From NCBI RefSeq assembly GCF_039542055.1, contig NZ_BAABHK010000018.1:164955-228954 (forward strand): a stretch of DNA of 64,000 nt. The letters are read 5' to 3'. The position numbers and the translations under genes were made by a program. Numbering within the stretch: the stretch's first letter is position 1; every line of letters starts with the position of its first letter. The notes beneath the pieces are model-generated. The model was not told the origin of the DNA. It did not search any database and was given only the letters and a program-made list of their open reading frames with translations. The DNA is from Actinoallomurus vinaceus. Lineage in GTDB: Bacteria; Actinomycetota; Actinomycetes; Streptosporangiales; Streptosporangiaceae. Of this stretch, positions 8,775-17,495 are shown piece by piece.

Positions 8775-9428
8775 ATGACCGCCAGAACATCGATCCAGGA
8801 TCTGTCCGGGCCCCGCCGCGGCCTCGGCCGGAGAACCAGGGGCCCGCTGGCGGCCATGGCGTTCGTCGCCACTCTGCTCGCCGGCTGCAACAGCGGCGCC
8901 GTGAACGGCTCCGGCGGCGACCACGGCGGCTCCGGCGGAAGCGGCGGCCACGGTGGCGGAAACGGGAACGGAGGTGGCAGCGGCGGCGACCGATACGGCT
9001 TCGGCCTGCCCGACGGCCCGAGCAGCGGTAATCCCCCTGCCTTCGTCTACAACTTCATCCGTAGCAAGCAGTGCGATAAGGCGCAGAAGGAGATGGAATA
9101 TCAGGGTTTGGACAAGGACGGGAGCAGCTACGGGAAGATAATGAAGATCGGCATCGCGGTGTGCCGACATGACCTGGACACCGCGCAGGACGGTCTTCGA
9201 ACGCTCACCCGGCCCTCTTTCGATTCGCACAACTGGTTCCTCTGCGAGCTTTACCGGGCCTCCGCGTCCGTCGTCTACCAGCGGCCGAGATCGGCGTACG
9301 GGACCTGCCCGGCGCCTGAGCCGGAACCCTCCGCCCCCTCGTCGCCCGGAGGAGGAGAATCGTCCGGGCCCGCGACCTCCACCGGCCCCTCCGACTCCCC
9401 GGAGTCCTCATCCGGAACCGGCGGGTGA
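8775..9428 (+). CDS. Putative lipoprotein with glycine-rich linker
   Basis: 217 residues. The N-terminal signal ends in the lipobox LLAGC (Cys at about residue 38), so the mature protein should be lipid-anchored on the outer membrane face. A Gly/Asn/Ser-rich linker of about 35 residues follows, then a compact domain with three cysteines (SKQCDKAQKEM, AVCRHDLDTAQDGL, WFLCELYRA), and a Pro/Ser/Glu-rich tail. The helical core looks TPR-like (counting and turnover helices), but no family is recognised. The start ATG 8775 lies behind GGGGAG. The next gene begins three bases after the stop, so the two are probably co-transcribed. Confidence 0.7.
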   Translation: MTARTSIQDLSGPRRGLGRRTRGPLAAMAFVATLLAGCNSGAVNGSGGDHGGSGGSGGHGGGNGNGGGSGGDRYGFGLPDGPSSGNPPAFVYNFIRSKQCDKAQKEMEYQGLDKDGSSYGKIMKIGIAVCRHDLDTAQDGLRTLTRPSFDSHNWFLCELYRASASVVYQRPRSAYGTCPAPEPEPSAPSSPGGGESSGPATSTGPSDSPESSSGTGG

Positions 9429-9431
9429 CCC

Positions 9432-10496
9432 ATGCCGGACGGGCACCCGGAACGTACGGAGGCCTCGGCGGGAGGGCGGGAGACGGCGCCGGGAACACCG
9501 ACCCCTCCCCCTGGAACGGCACCCGACGCGGGCACTTCGATCTCCCGCCCGGGCGCTCCTGAAACGGGGACACCGACCTCCCTGCCAGGCGGCCCGGAGA
9601 CGAAAGCGGCACCGCAAGGGGGGACGGCGACGGGCGAGGCCCCCGGTGAGGGCGGGAAGGACAACGAGATCCTCCGCTGGATCTTCGGCGTCGTCGCCAA
9701 CGCCACCGTCCTGACCGCCCTGTTCGTGTACTTCGGCTGGCGGCGCAACGACGTGCAGTCGAGGGAGCTGGGGTTCGACGAGAGCATCCTCGGCATGCCC
9801 ACCCGCGACTACGTCCTGCGCAGTGTCCTACCGGTGCTCGTGCTGCTCCTGGTCATCGCGGTCGGCGGGATGGTATGGCTCCAGTGGGACGACCGGCTGG
9901 TGCGGCGCATCCACGGCAAGGGGCGGGACGACCGCGTCGTCCGGTGGACGCTCCGGATCCTGCCGTTCGCCTGGCTCATCCTTCCGGGGCTCGTCTGGGT
10001 CCTCGGCTACGTCTGGCGGGCGACGGCCTACGTCGCCTTGCCCTTCGGCATCGGCGCCGGCGCCCTCCTCATCCTGTACGCCGCCCACCTGCGGAGCATG
10101 CTGCCCGGCGCGGCCGAGCCTCTGCCGGGGCGAGTGCCGCTGCTGCGCGCGTTCATCGCGATCATCGTCGGCGTCACGCTGTTCTGGGGGACGTCCAACT
10201 ACGCCGAGGTCCGCGGCTACGCATTGGCGGACCACTTCGCCTCCCACATCGGGGGCCTGACCCAGGTCGTCGTCTACAGCCCCAAGCGCCTGTACCTGAC
10301 CGCGCCGGGTGTGACGGAGACCACGCTGACCGACCCGCAGGCCGCCTACCGCTACCGGTACACCGGCCTGCGGCTCAACCTCCACACCGGCGGTCACTAC
10401 GTCCTCGTCTCCGACGGCTGGACTCCGACGCACGGCGTCGTACTACTGATCGCCGACAACGACCCCGTACGCCTGGAGTTCGTACGGCAGCGGTGA
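9432..10496 (+). CDS. Integral membrane protein of unknown function
   Basis: 354 residues. The first ~75 are Pro/Thr/Gly-rich and likely disordered. Four to five hydrophobic segments follow (WIFGVVANATVLTALFVYFG, SVLPVLVLLLVIAVGG, ILPFAWLILPGLVWVLGYV, ATAYVALPFGIGAGALLILY, FIAIIVGVTLFWG), then a soluble C-terminal domain of about 100 residues. No catalytic motif or family was recognised. It starts three bases after the lipoprotein stop, suggesting an operon and perhaps a joint envelope role. It converges with the next gene, leaving four bases between stops. Confidence 0.7.
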   Translation: MPDGHPERTEASAGGRETAPGTPTPPPGTAPDAGTSISRPGAPETGTPTSLPGGPETKAAPQGGTATGEAPGEGGKDNEILRWIFGVVANATVLTALFVYFGWRRNDVQSRELGFDESILGMPTRDYVLRSVLPVLVLLLVIAVGGMVWLQWDDRLVRRIHGKGRDDRVVRWTLRILPFAWLILPGLVWVLGYVWRATAYVALPFGIGAGALLILYAAHLRSMLPGAAEPLPGRVPLLRAFIAIIVGVTLFWGTSNYAEVRGYALADHFASHIGGLTQVVVYSPKRLYLTAPGVTETTLTDPQAAYRYRYTGLRLNLHTGGHYVLVSDGWTPTHGVVLLIADNDPVRLEFVRQR

Positions 10497-10500
10497 GCCT

Positions 10501-10986
10501 TTATCCGGCCGGCAGAGAACGAGCGAACCGCCGGGCCGTGCGGCTCAGCAGACCCATGACACAAGCGAGCGAGAGGACGGCACCCCAGAATGCCGCAGGC
10601 AGGAGGATAAGGGCGCCTGGAAGGGTCGGCCATTCGCCTGATGGCAATGGAAGCATTTTGAAGGAGAGGTAGGTGCCGAAGCAGGCCATCAGGGTCTCCA
10701 GGCCGATGACCGTTCGCCGTACTCCCTTCCTGCCGGGCTTCAAGTACAGCGCCAGCGCCGCGGAACCCGCGGCGAAGCACGGGGCGATGACGGCCCAGGC
10801 CGCGGTCGCCCCGTCGAAGTGGGGAACGCTGCCGGTGTAGAGATAGCTCAGAGCGGAGGGCGAGAGGCCAAAGGCGAGAAGCGCCCAGATCGAGGCCTGA
10901 ACCGAGAGGAGTATGCGGGCCGACAGCACCGATATGGGCGCAGGATGCCGCGCTGGGCCGCCCGGCCCCATATACGCATAGGACAT
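10501..10986 (-). CDS. Small integral membrane protein of unknown function
   Basis: 161 residues with about four predicted membrane helices (ISVLSARILLSVQASIWALL, TAAWAVIAPCFAAGSAALAL, VIGLETLMACFGTYLSF, ALILLPAAFWGAVLSLACVM). No family motif was recognised. ATG 10986 is chosen because TACGCT lies six bases upstream, resembling the leaderless arrangement elsewhere in this window. An in-frame ATG at 11022 with weak context would add 12 residues. Convergent with the preceding gene. Confidence 0.6.
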   Translation of the reverse strand: MSYAYMGPGGPARHPAPISVLSARILLSVQASIWALLAFGLSPSALSYLYTGSVPHFDGATAAWAVIAPCFAAGSAALALYLKPGRKGVRRTVIGLETLMACFGTYLSFKMLPLPSGEWPTLPGALILLPAAFWGAVLSLACVMGLLSRTARRFARSLPAG

Positions 10987-11128
10987 GATCGGAGCGTACT
11001 CCCGCCCCGGCCGGCCCTTCATGGCGCATTCCGGGAACCAACCGAATGACGCGATCCGGGGCCCCGGCACGACCGCCGAGGGTATTCGTGGCCAGGACCC
11101 CGAAAACCCTCGGCGTGGAGGCCGGGAG

Positions 11129-11899
11129 TCAGAACGCGGCGTCGAGCCACTCCTGGAACGTCGGGCCGGTGAGGGTGGCACCCGGGCCGGGCAGCAGCGC
11201 ACCGGCCCGTACCACGTCGCGGTCCGGGTCCGCCGGGTCCTCCGCGCCTTCGACGCGCACCGGCTCGCCGCGCCGGGCCGCGAGGCGGGTGGCCATGTCG
11301 ACGAGTTGTTCCTCCCGCGGACCGGCGATCTCCAGAATCGGCGCCTCGCCCGGGCCCGTGGCGGGCGCCGGTCGGGCACCGGTGACCAGGTCGGCGAGCG
11401 CCCGGGCGACCGCCTCGGCGGCCACCGGCTGTACGCGCATGACCGGCACGTGACTCACCGCACCCTGCCTGCCCCACTCAAGCGTCTGCCCGGCGAACTC
11501 ATGGAACTGCGCCGCACGCAACACGATGACCGGAACCGAACCCGAGACCACGGCCCGCTCCTGCGCCGCCTTGGCCGCCATGTACCCGCCGGAGAACCGG
11601 TCGACCCCCAGGATGGAGAGCACGACCAGCCGGCGCACGCCGGCCCGCTCCCCGGCCTCCTGCAGGTTCCGGGCCGCGGCGGTGAAGAACTCGGTGGCCG
11701 CGGCCTGATCGGTCGTTCCGGCGTTGGCCACGTCGATGACGCCCTCCACGCCCTTCAGGGCCGCGGCCAGACCGTCACCTGTGACCACGTCCACACCGCC
11801 GGAACGTGACATCGCGACCACATCGTGTCCGCCGTCCTTGAGCACCGCCACGAGATGACGCCCGACCATCCCCGTCGCCCCCGCTACCGCGATCTTCAT
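11129..11899 (-). CDS. NmrA-like atypical short-chain dehydrogenase/NAD(P)-binding protein
   Basis: 256 residues. The N-terminal nucleotide-binding motif is AVAGATGMVGRHL (GATGxVG class), followed by VVAMSRSGGVDVVTGD and VIDVANAG. The catalytic YxxxK of classical SDRs is replaced by YMAAKAAQE, so a Tyr and Lys are present in near-canonical spacing. Family members are NAD(P)H-dependent reductases, isomerases or redox-sensing regulators; the substrate is unknown. The start ATG follows AGGGGCAGG. It is divergent from the metalloprotease gene, with about 180 bp between them. Confidence 0.85.
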   Translation of the reverse strand: MKIAVAGATGMVGRHLVAVLKDGGHDVVAMSRSGGVDVVTGDGLAAALKGVEGVIDVANAGTTDQAAATEFFTAAARNLQEAGERAGVRRLVVLSILGVDRFSGGYMAAKAAQERAVVSGSVPVIVLRAAQFHEFAGQTLEWGRQGAVSHVPVMRVQPVAAEAVARALADLVTGARPAPATGPGEAPILEIAGPREEQLVDMATRLAARRGEPVRVEGAEDPADPDRDVVRAGALLPGPGATLTGPTFQEWLDAAF

Positions 11900-12038
11900 C
11901 TACCTGCCCCTGTCCCATCGGCTCGCTCTGATCCGTCATCAGGGAGACGACGTATGACCTTGGGATGTGACAACGCGACCTCGGAAATCCCAACAGAGTG
12001 ACGGCGGTCCCGACGCCCAAGCCGCACGATCACGCCGT

Positions 12039-12069
12039 TTGACCCTTACGTAACAGGAGGGCCTACCTT
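12039..12069 (+). promoter_or_regulatory. Probable promoter of the metalloprotease gene
   Basis: TTGACC (12039-12044), a 19-base spacer and TACCTT (12064-12069), followed by seven bases and ATG 12077. The purine-rich AGGAGGG is 15 bases from ATG, too far for normal initiation, so a leaderless message is likely. Confidence 0.4.
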
Positions 12070-12076
12070 CCGAGCC

Positions 12077-12967
12077 ATGAAGATCGTGGTTCACGACACG
12101 GCGTCGGCCATGCTCGACCTCCTGCGGCGACCGCTGGAGGAACGGCCCGACGCCCTGCGAGAAATGCTCAGCCCGCTCCAGAGCGCGATGTCCGCCGCGA
12201 TGGGCGATATCGACCTGGTCCAGATACACCAGATGGGCAGCGGCTTCCGGCTCGACCGCGACGATCCCCGGCACGTGCCCGCTCTGCGTCAGATGCAGGA
12301 CACGGGCGTGTGGAGCCGGGTCGAGGACTCTCTCGCCGCCGCGTGGGAGCGGATCAGCGGTGCGGTGCCCGGCATCGAGCACGCCGAGACCGTGGACGTC
12401 GTCCTGGTGCTCGGCGACCCCGACGACCACCACCTCACCGTCCGCAGCGCCGGCTACTTCGGCATGGGCGGGATCCCAGGCGCGATCCACCTGCTGATGT
12501 GGCCCACCGAGACGAGCCTGAAGAAAATCGGCCACGCCGCCGCCCACGAACTCCACCACAACGTGCGCTACGCGAACGTGGTCTGGAACCCGATGGCCGT
12601 CACGGTCGGCGAACAGGTCGTCGCCGAGGGACTGGCCGAGGCGTTCGTACGGGAACTGGCCGGCGAACAGGCGATGGGCCCCTGGTCGCAGGGCCTGACC
12701 GGTGCGGAGCTGGACAGCGCCTACGAGAAGATCACCGCCGGGATCGACGTGGCCGGGATGCGGAACCTGCCCGCGTACGTCTTCGGCGACGCCACCGCGC
12801 GGCTCATGGGGCAGCAGCCCGTGGGGCTGCCGGACTTCGCCGGGTACGCGGCGGGACTGCGGATCGTGGACGCCCACCTGGCGGCCTCCGGTCTGACCGC
12901 CGCCCAGAGCACCGCCCTGCCGGCGCGCGAGATCCTCGTCAACGCGGGCGTACCGACCAACGCGTGA
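12077..12967 (+). CDS. DUF2268-type putative zinc-dependent metalloprotease
   Basis: 296 residues, no signal peptide, so probably cytoplasmic. The zinc motif HELHH (HExxH) lies in AAHELHHNVRY near residue 157. A downstream glutamate-containing segment, VVAEGLAEAFVREL, fits the third ligand and the usual DUF2268 layout (VxEGLAE). The N-terminal ~130 residues match the family's helical lead-in (DTASAMLDLLRRPLEERPD). DUF2268 proteins are predicted proteases whose substrates are mostly unknown. The start is supported by the promoter geometry. The gene is followed by a 350-bp gap with a long inverted repeat. Confidence 0.82.
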   Translation: MKIVVHDTASAMLDLLRRPLEERPDALREMLSPLQSAMSAAMGDIDLVQIHQMGSGFRLDRDDPRHVPALRQMQDTGVWSRVEDSLAAAWERISGAVPGIEHAETVDVVLVLGDPDDHHLTVRSAGYFGMGGIPGAIHLLMWPTETSLKKIGHAAAHELHHNVRYANVVWNPMAVTVGEQVVAEGLAEAFVRELAGEQAMGPWSQGLTGAELDSAYEKITAGIDVAGMRNLPAYVFGDATARLMGQQPVGLPDFAGYAAGLRIVDAHLAASGLTAAQSTALPAREILVNAGVPTNA

Positions 12968-13040
12968 CCACCCGGACGGGATCGCGCGGGCGCGTTTCGT
13001 ACGAACAACCGATTGGTTGGCATTGCCGGCCGACAGCGGT

Positions 13041-13102
13041 CCGCCGCCCTCGACGCATGCCGGCTCCGGCGACCTGGAACCGGCATACGTCGGGGGCGGC
13101 GG
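13041..13102. repeat. Long inverted repeat (27-bp arms) between convergent genes
   Basis: Arms 13041-13067 and 13076-13102 are complementary with three mismatches around an 8-base loop (GGCGACCT). Two of the mismatches become G-U pairs in a leftward transcript and one in a rightward transcript. It lies in the 350-bp gap 12968-13316, where I found no gene. The gap also holds the palindrome TTCGTACGAA at 12996-13005. A bidirectional terminator or a remnant of a mobile hairpin element are the options. Confidence 0.6.
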
Positions 13103-13316
13103 CATCGCGACCGGGCGCAGAGCTCGGTGATGACGACCACTCTTGGGCGATTTGCCCGGGGGATGGCGACTCGCACATTCCGTTTCCGAGCATTCGGCCC
13201 GCGCCAACGGGGGCGCCTGGTGACCCACCCGCCCCTGCCCGCTGCCCTGCGGCGCGGGCGGGGCCCTCAATCGTCCGGCCGATCGACCGCCCCGGCCGGT
13301 GGGCACGATGCCCGCG

Positions 13317-13538
13317 TCAGCGGGCGGCCGGGATCGTCCGGTGCTCGCGGACGCGGTTGTGACGCGCGGTCTCGACGGTGCGGTCGGCGACCGGCTCGAG
13401 TGCGGCGCGGCGGCGCATCCAGAAGTTGTTCCGCGCCCAGTCGAGGCCGTCGCGGCTGTCCGCGCCGGCTAGGGGTCCGAGTACAGCGAGCGCGACGAGA
13501 ATCGCGACCATCGCCAGCATGGCGATCTCCTCCGTCAT
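13317..13538 (-). CDS. Small single-pass membrane protein
   Basis: 73 residues: a short acidic N-terminus (TEE), one hydrophobic helix (IAMLAMVAILVALAVLGPLAG) and a basic C-terminal tail with a DWARNNFWMRR segment. No family was recognised with certainty. It is divergently oriented to the LysR-type gene, about 90 bp away, so it may be the regulator's target. The ribosome site (AGAAAGCAG) is weak and the start could be a few codons downstream. Confidence 0.55.
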   Translation of the reverse strand: MTEEIAMLAMVAILVALAVLGPLAGADSRDGLDWARNNFWMRRRAALEPVADRTVETARHNRVREHRTIPAAR

Positions 13539-13600
13539 CAGTGTTCTGCTTTCTTGCTGCTTACATTGTCGGCCCTTAAACCATGAAGGTCCAGCGAGCA

Positions 13601-13620
13601 TTACTGCATGGAACGTGTAA
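13601..13620. promoter_or_regulatory. Candidate LysR-type operator
   Basis: TTAC-N12-GTAA lies just upstream of the LysR start in the intergenic space shared with the divergent small membrane gene. It is similar to, but not exactly, the T-N11-A class; a tentative site only. Confidence 0.25.
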
Positions 13621-13630
13621 GACTTGCTGA

Positions 13631-14572
13631 ATGATTGACCTGGCCCGGTTGCGGGTGCTCCGCGAGCTTCAGCTGCGCGGCACGGTCGGCGCGGTCGCCG
13701 GCGCGCTCGGCTACAGCCCGTCCGCGGTGTCGCAGCAGCTGGCCCAGCTCCAGAAGGACATCGGGGTGCCGCTCACCGAACGTGTCGGTCGCCGCCTGCG
13801 GCTGACCGAGGCTGGCGAGACGCTGGCACGCGCCGCCGAAGGTCTCCTCACCCAGGCCAAGCAGGCCGAAGACGCCGCGCGCGCCGCGTGCGGACTGGTC
13901 GCCGGGACCGTACGGCTCGTCGCGTTCCAGACCGCCCTGCTGCACGTGGTGGCACCCGCCCTGGAGGTGCTGTCCGCCCAGTACCCGGATCTCGTAGTCG
14001 AGGTGCTCGATGACGAGTTCGAGCACGCCTTGCAGGCGCTGGTCCTGCAGGAGGTCGACCTGGTCATCAGCAACGAGTACGACGTCCTCCGTCGGCCGCG
14101 CACCGCCGACCTGATCGACGAGATCCTGCTCACCGAGCCGACCCGGCTGATCCTGCCCGCCGGGCACCGCCTCGCCGCCTCGGAGTCGGCCGTACGGATC
14201 GCCGACCTCGCGGGCGAGGTGTGGGCATCCGGGCACCCCGGCACATCGCACGCCGAGATCACCGAGCGGCTGTGCGTGGAGCATGGCGGGTTCCGCCCCG
14301 AGATCCGGTACCGCTCGAACGACCTGCTCGTGAACCTCGCCCTCGCCGCCCACGGCCAGGCCATCGGCTTCCTGCCCGAGCTGGTCCGCTTCACCGAACA
14401 GTCCGGAATCGCCGTCCGCGACCTGGCCGACGCGACCGTACGGCGCCACGTGATCGTCTGGACCCGCAGGGACGGCGACGTACGGCCGTCGGTCCGCGCG
14501 GTCCTCGACGCCTTGCGGGCCGCGGCCGACACGCTGGCGGCCGAGCATCCCGGCGTCGCCCGCCCTACGTGA
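13631..14572 (+). CDS. LysR family transcriptional regulator
   Basis: 313 residues. The N-terminal winged HTH (LARLRVLRELQLRGTVGAVA, GYSPSAVSQQLAQLQKDIG, PLTERVGRRLRLTEAG) is textbook LysR, followed by the two-lobed substrate-binding domain (VRLVAFQTALLHVVAPALEV, VDLVISNEYD, LALAAHGQAIGFLPELV). It should bind DNA as a tetramer and respond to a small metabolite. The divergent small membrane protein is the only obvious target. ATG 13631 has little ribosome-site support, but the HTH begins within a few residues, so the start cannot be far off. Confidence 0.9.
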   Translation: MIDLARLRVLRELQLRGTVGAVAGALGYSPSAVSQQLAQLQKDIGVPLTERVGRRLRLTEAGETLARAAEGLLTQAKQAEDAARAACGLVAGTVRLVAFQTALLHVVAPALEVLSAQYPDLVVEVLDDEFEHALQALVLQEVDLVISNEYDVLRRPRTADLIDEILLTEPTRLILPAGHRLAASESAVRIADLAGEVWASGHPGTSHAEITERLCVEHGGFRPEIRYRSNDLLVNLALAAHGQAIGFLPELVRFTEQSGIAVRDLADATVRRHVIVWTRRDGDVRPSVRAVLDALRAAADTLAAEHPGVARPT

Positions 14573-14702
14573 AGGCGATCACATGGCCGGCGACGTCATC
14601 CCGGGCCACGACCAGCGCGTCCTCGTGGGGCGGCCCCCACGGCGGCGGGTCGTCGTCCTCCAACCGCAACCACGATAGGTATTCGGTCGCTCGTGGCCGT
14701 CG
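14564..14702 (-). pseudogene. Possible C-terminal gene fragment antisense to the LysR stop
   Basis: Between the two convergent stops a minus frame of about 45 codons, bounded by TAG on both sides, reads as ordinary protein (EYLSWLRLEDDDPPPW, then HEDALVVARDDVAGHVIAF). It has no convincing start and overlaps the end of the LysR gene. The codon pattern resembles coding sequence, so it may be the remnant of a lost gene. Family unknown. Confidence 0.3.
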
Positions 14703-14722
14703 CTACATGCCCGGCCCGGGCG

Positions 14723-16444
14723 TCAGCGGGATCGGCGGGGGGCGGCGTCGCGTTCGCGGCGGACGGTGGGCTTGCGGCCCTTGATGGTGGTCCTGCGCAG
14801 GGCCTTGATCACGTCGTCGGCGGCGCCTTCGGGGATCTCGACGAGGGAGAAGCGGTCCGCGATCTCGATCGTGCCGATGTCGCGCCCGGACAGGCGGGAC
14901 TCGCCGGCGATGGCGCCGACCAGGTCCTGCGGCCGGATCCCGGCGCTGCGGCCGGCGCCGACGAACAGCCGTGTCATGCCCTCGGCGGGTCCGCGGCCGC
15001 GGCGTTCGCGACGGTTGCCGTCCCGGCGGTCGCGGCCGTCACGCCCATCGCGCTCGGGCCTGGGGGCGACCTCCGGGATCTCCTCCTCGTCGACCGTCGC
15101 CCCGCTGGAGTCGTACGCGAGCTTGACCGCCGCGAGCGCCACCTCCATGACGTCGAACTCCTCGGCGAGTGGCTCGACCACGCCGAGGAACTGCTGCAGG
15201 TCGTCCTCGAGAAGGCTCTCCTGCAGCGCCGCGCGGGTCAGCTCGAAACGCCGGGCCCGCAGGTCGGCGACGGTCGGGACCTTCTGGACGGTGATCCGCT
15301 GCTTGGTCTGACGCTCGATCGCCTTGAGCATGCGGTGCTCGCGCGGCTCCGCGAGAGTGATCGCGACGCCCTCGCGGCCCGCGCGCCCGACGCGGCCGAT
15401 GCGGTGCACGTACGTCTCGGGCGCGGAGGGGACGTTGTAGTTGACGACGTGGGTGAGCTGCTCGATGTCGAGCCCTCGCGCGGCCACGTCGGTGGCGATG
15501 AGCAGTTCGGCGGTGCCGCCCCGCAGCCGCCCCATGACCCGGTCCCGGTGTTCCTGGCTCATCCCGCCGTGCAGGGCCTCGGCGCGGTAGCCCGAGCCGT
15601 TGAGGTTCTCGGTGAGGGTGTCGACCTCCTCACGCGTCCGGCAGAACACGATCGCGGCCGTGGGCGCCTCCACGTCGAGCAGCCGCCCGAGCGCCGCCGG
15701 CTTGTGGGCGCGGCCGACGACGTACGCCTCCTGCCGCACCTTCGGCGTCTCGCCCGGCGCGGCCGTCTCGCGGCCCATCTGGATCCGGGCGGGTTCGCGC
15801 AGGTAGCGCCCGGTGAGGCCCTCGATGCGCGGGGGCAGCGTCGCCGAGAACAGCACGGTCTGGCGTTCCTCGGGGGTCTCCTGCAGGATCGCCTCGATGT
15901 CCTCGGCGAAGCCCATGTCGAGCATCTCGTCGGCCTCGTCGAGGACGACGACGCGTACGGTGTCCAGCCGGAGCGTGCCGCGCCTGATGTGGTCGAGGGC
16001 CCGTCCCGGTGTGGCGACGACGACATCGACTCCGCGCTCGATCGACTTGATCTGCCAGCCGATCGGCTGGCCACCGTAGATCGGCAGGGCGCGCGCACCC
16101 AGCTCCCGGCCGTACCGGTGGAACGCCTGGGAGACCTGGACGGCCAGCTCACGGGTCGGCACGAGCACGAGGGCGAACGGGCCGGCGCCCCGGCCCTCCG
16201 ATATCCGCTGCAGGATCGGCAGCGCGAACGCCGCGGTCTTGCCCGTCCCCGTCGCCGCCTGCCCGACGAGGTCGCCGCCCTCGATCAGCGGCGGGATCGC
16301 CTCCCGCTGGATCGGGGTGGGCTCCTCGTAGCCCAGACCGGACAGGGCGTTCAGCAGCTCCGGCCGCAGCGGCAGGTCCGTGAAGCCCGTCGTGCCGTCG
16401 ACCGTGCCATCGGCCGTGCCATCGGACTCATTCGGGGTCGTCAT
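14723..16444 (-). CDS. DEAD-box ATP-dependent RNA helicase with DbpA-type RNA-binding domain
   Basis: 573 residues with all helicase motifs in order: Q motif (PTPIQREAIPPL), Walker A ATGTGKTAAF, PTRELA, GGQP, TPGR, VLDEADEMLDMGF, SAT, then in the second lobe IVFCRTREEVD, TDVAARGLD and HRIGRVGRAGR. An Arg/Asp-rich linker (RDGRDGRDRRDGNRRERRG) leads to a C-terminal DbpA-like RNA-binding domain (TRLFVGAGRSAGIRPQDLVG). This is the DeaD/CsdA layout, implicated in ribosome assembly and RNA remodelling in the cold. The start ATG 16444 follows GGAAGGACGAG. Transcribed alone. Confidence 0.93.
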   Translation of the reverse strand: MTTPNESDGTADGTVDGTTGFTDLPLRPELLNALSGLGYEEPTPIQREAIPPLIEGGDLVGQAATGTGKTAAFALPILQRISEGRGAGPFALVLVPTRELAVQVSQAFHRYGRELGARALPIYGGQPIGWQIKSIERGVDVVVATPGRALDHIRRGTLRLDTVRVVVLDEADEMLDMGFAEDIEAILQETPEERQTVLFSATLPPRIEGLTGRYLREPARIQMGRETAAPGETPKVRQEAYVVGRAHKPAALGRLLDVEAPTAAIVFCRTREEVDTLTENLNGSGYRAEALHGGMSQEHRDRVMGRLRGGTAELLIATDVAARGLDIEQLTHVVNYNVPSAPETYVHRIGRVGRAGREGVAITLAEPREHRMLKAIERQTKQRITVQKVPTVADLRARRFELTRAALQESLLEDDLQQFLGVVEPLAEEFDVMEVALAAVKLAYDSSGATVDEEEIPEVAPRPERDGRDGRDRRDGNRRERRGRGPAEGMTRLFVGAGRSAGIRPQDLVGAIAGESRLSGRDIGTIEIADRFSLVEIPEGAADDVIKALRRTTIKGRKPTVRRERDAAPRRSR

Positions 16445-16603
16445 CGACTCGTCCTTCCCAAAGCTCACCTCTACGCCTACACCGTCCCGTTCGGCGTCGT
16501 TCGACCACCCCGGGTTGGAGCGTTCCCGACGGGGCGGGAGCCGTCCGCGCGGAAGGCGCGGAAGTGAAACGCTCGGGGCGGGGATGTTCTGCGGCGGCAC
16601 CCG

Positions 16604-17419
16604 TCAGGGCTTGCGCCCCACGCCCGCGATCGCCCAGACATCCCGGGGGTCGACGGAGGGTTCGCCGGGGTCCGGGCGCCACGCCGGTACATGGACGATA
16701 CCGGGCTCGGCGAGTTCGAGCCCCTCGAAGTAGGTCTCGACCTCCGCCCGGGTGCGGACGTTGCGCCGGCGCGACCCGCGGACGATCTGCTCGTCCTGGT
16801 AGAGCGCGGACAGCTGCTCGGTGACCTCGGGACGCACGTCGGAGATGGCCTGCGTCATGACCAGGTGGCTTCCGGGAACGACCGCCCGGCGCAGCCGGTC
16901 GACGACGCTCCGCGCGACGTCGTCCTCCGGTATCACGCCCAGTACGCCGACCAGCACGACCCCGACCGGCCGCCCCAGGTCGATCAGATCCGTCAGCCGC
17001 GGATGGGCGAGCAGTTCATCGGGTTCGCGCAGGTCCGCGTGGATCGCGGCGGTCCGGGCCGTGTGTGTCAGGAGCGCCTGGGCGTGGTTGACGACGAGCG
17101 GGTCATTGTCGACGTAGACGACCCGCGCGTCCGGGGCCGCGGCCTGCGCGACCTCGTGCACAGGGCTCTGGGTCGGCAGCCCGCAGCCGATGTCGACGAA
17201 CTGCCGGATCCCGGCCCCCACGAGGAAGCGCACCGCCCGGTTGAGGAACTTCCGCGACTCGCGCGCCATCATGGGCAGCTCAGGTGCCAGGGCGAGGGCC
17301 CGGTCGGCGGCGGCGCGGTCGGCGGCGAAGTGGTCCTTCCCACCGAGCATGTAGTCGAGCATCCGGGCTTCGTTCGGCATCGTCGGATCGAAGCCCGACG
17401 ACCGCGACGCTGACTCCAC
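16604..17419 (-). CDS. SAM-dependent methyltransferase, PF04672 (DUF574) family
   Basis: 271 residues. Features of this actinobacterial family are visible: the N-terminal FDPTMPNEARMLDYMLGGKD block, the SAM motif FVDIGCGLPTQ at about residue 75, VVYVDNDPLVVNHAQALL, and a C-terminal ETYFEGLELAEPGIVHVPAW. Actinomycetes carry many copies; substrates are almost entirely unknown. GTG 17419 is preferred over upstream codons because GAGGGAG precedes it at good spacing and the conserved block begins soon after. It is separated from the beta-helix gene by about 75 bp and is divergent to none. Confidence 0.87.
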   Translation of the reverse strand: MESASRSSGFDPTMPNEARMLDYMLGGKDHFAADRAAADRALALAPELPMMARESRKFLNRAVRFLVGAGIRQFVDIGCGLPTQSPVHEVAQAAAPDARVVYVDNDPLVVNHAQALLTHTARTAAIHADLREPDELLAHPRLTDLIDLGRPVGVVLVGVLGVIPEDDVARSVVDRLRRAVVPGSHLVMTQAISDVRPEVTEQLSALYQDEQIVRGSRRRNVRTRAEVETYFEGLELAEPGIVHVPAWRPDPGEPSVDPRDVWAIAGVGRKP

Positions 17420-17495
17420 GTGTGCTCCCTCGCGAACCGCCACGGCGAAATCATCCCAGAAAGCGGCACTTACCGTTGGACCATCAAAGAGCCGT

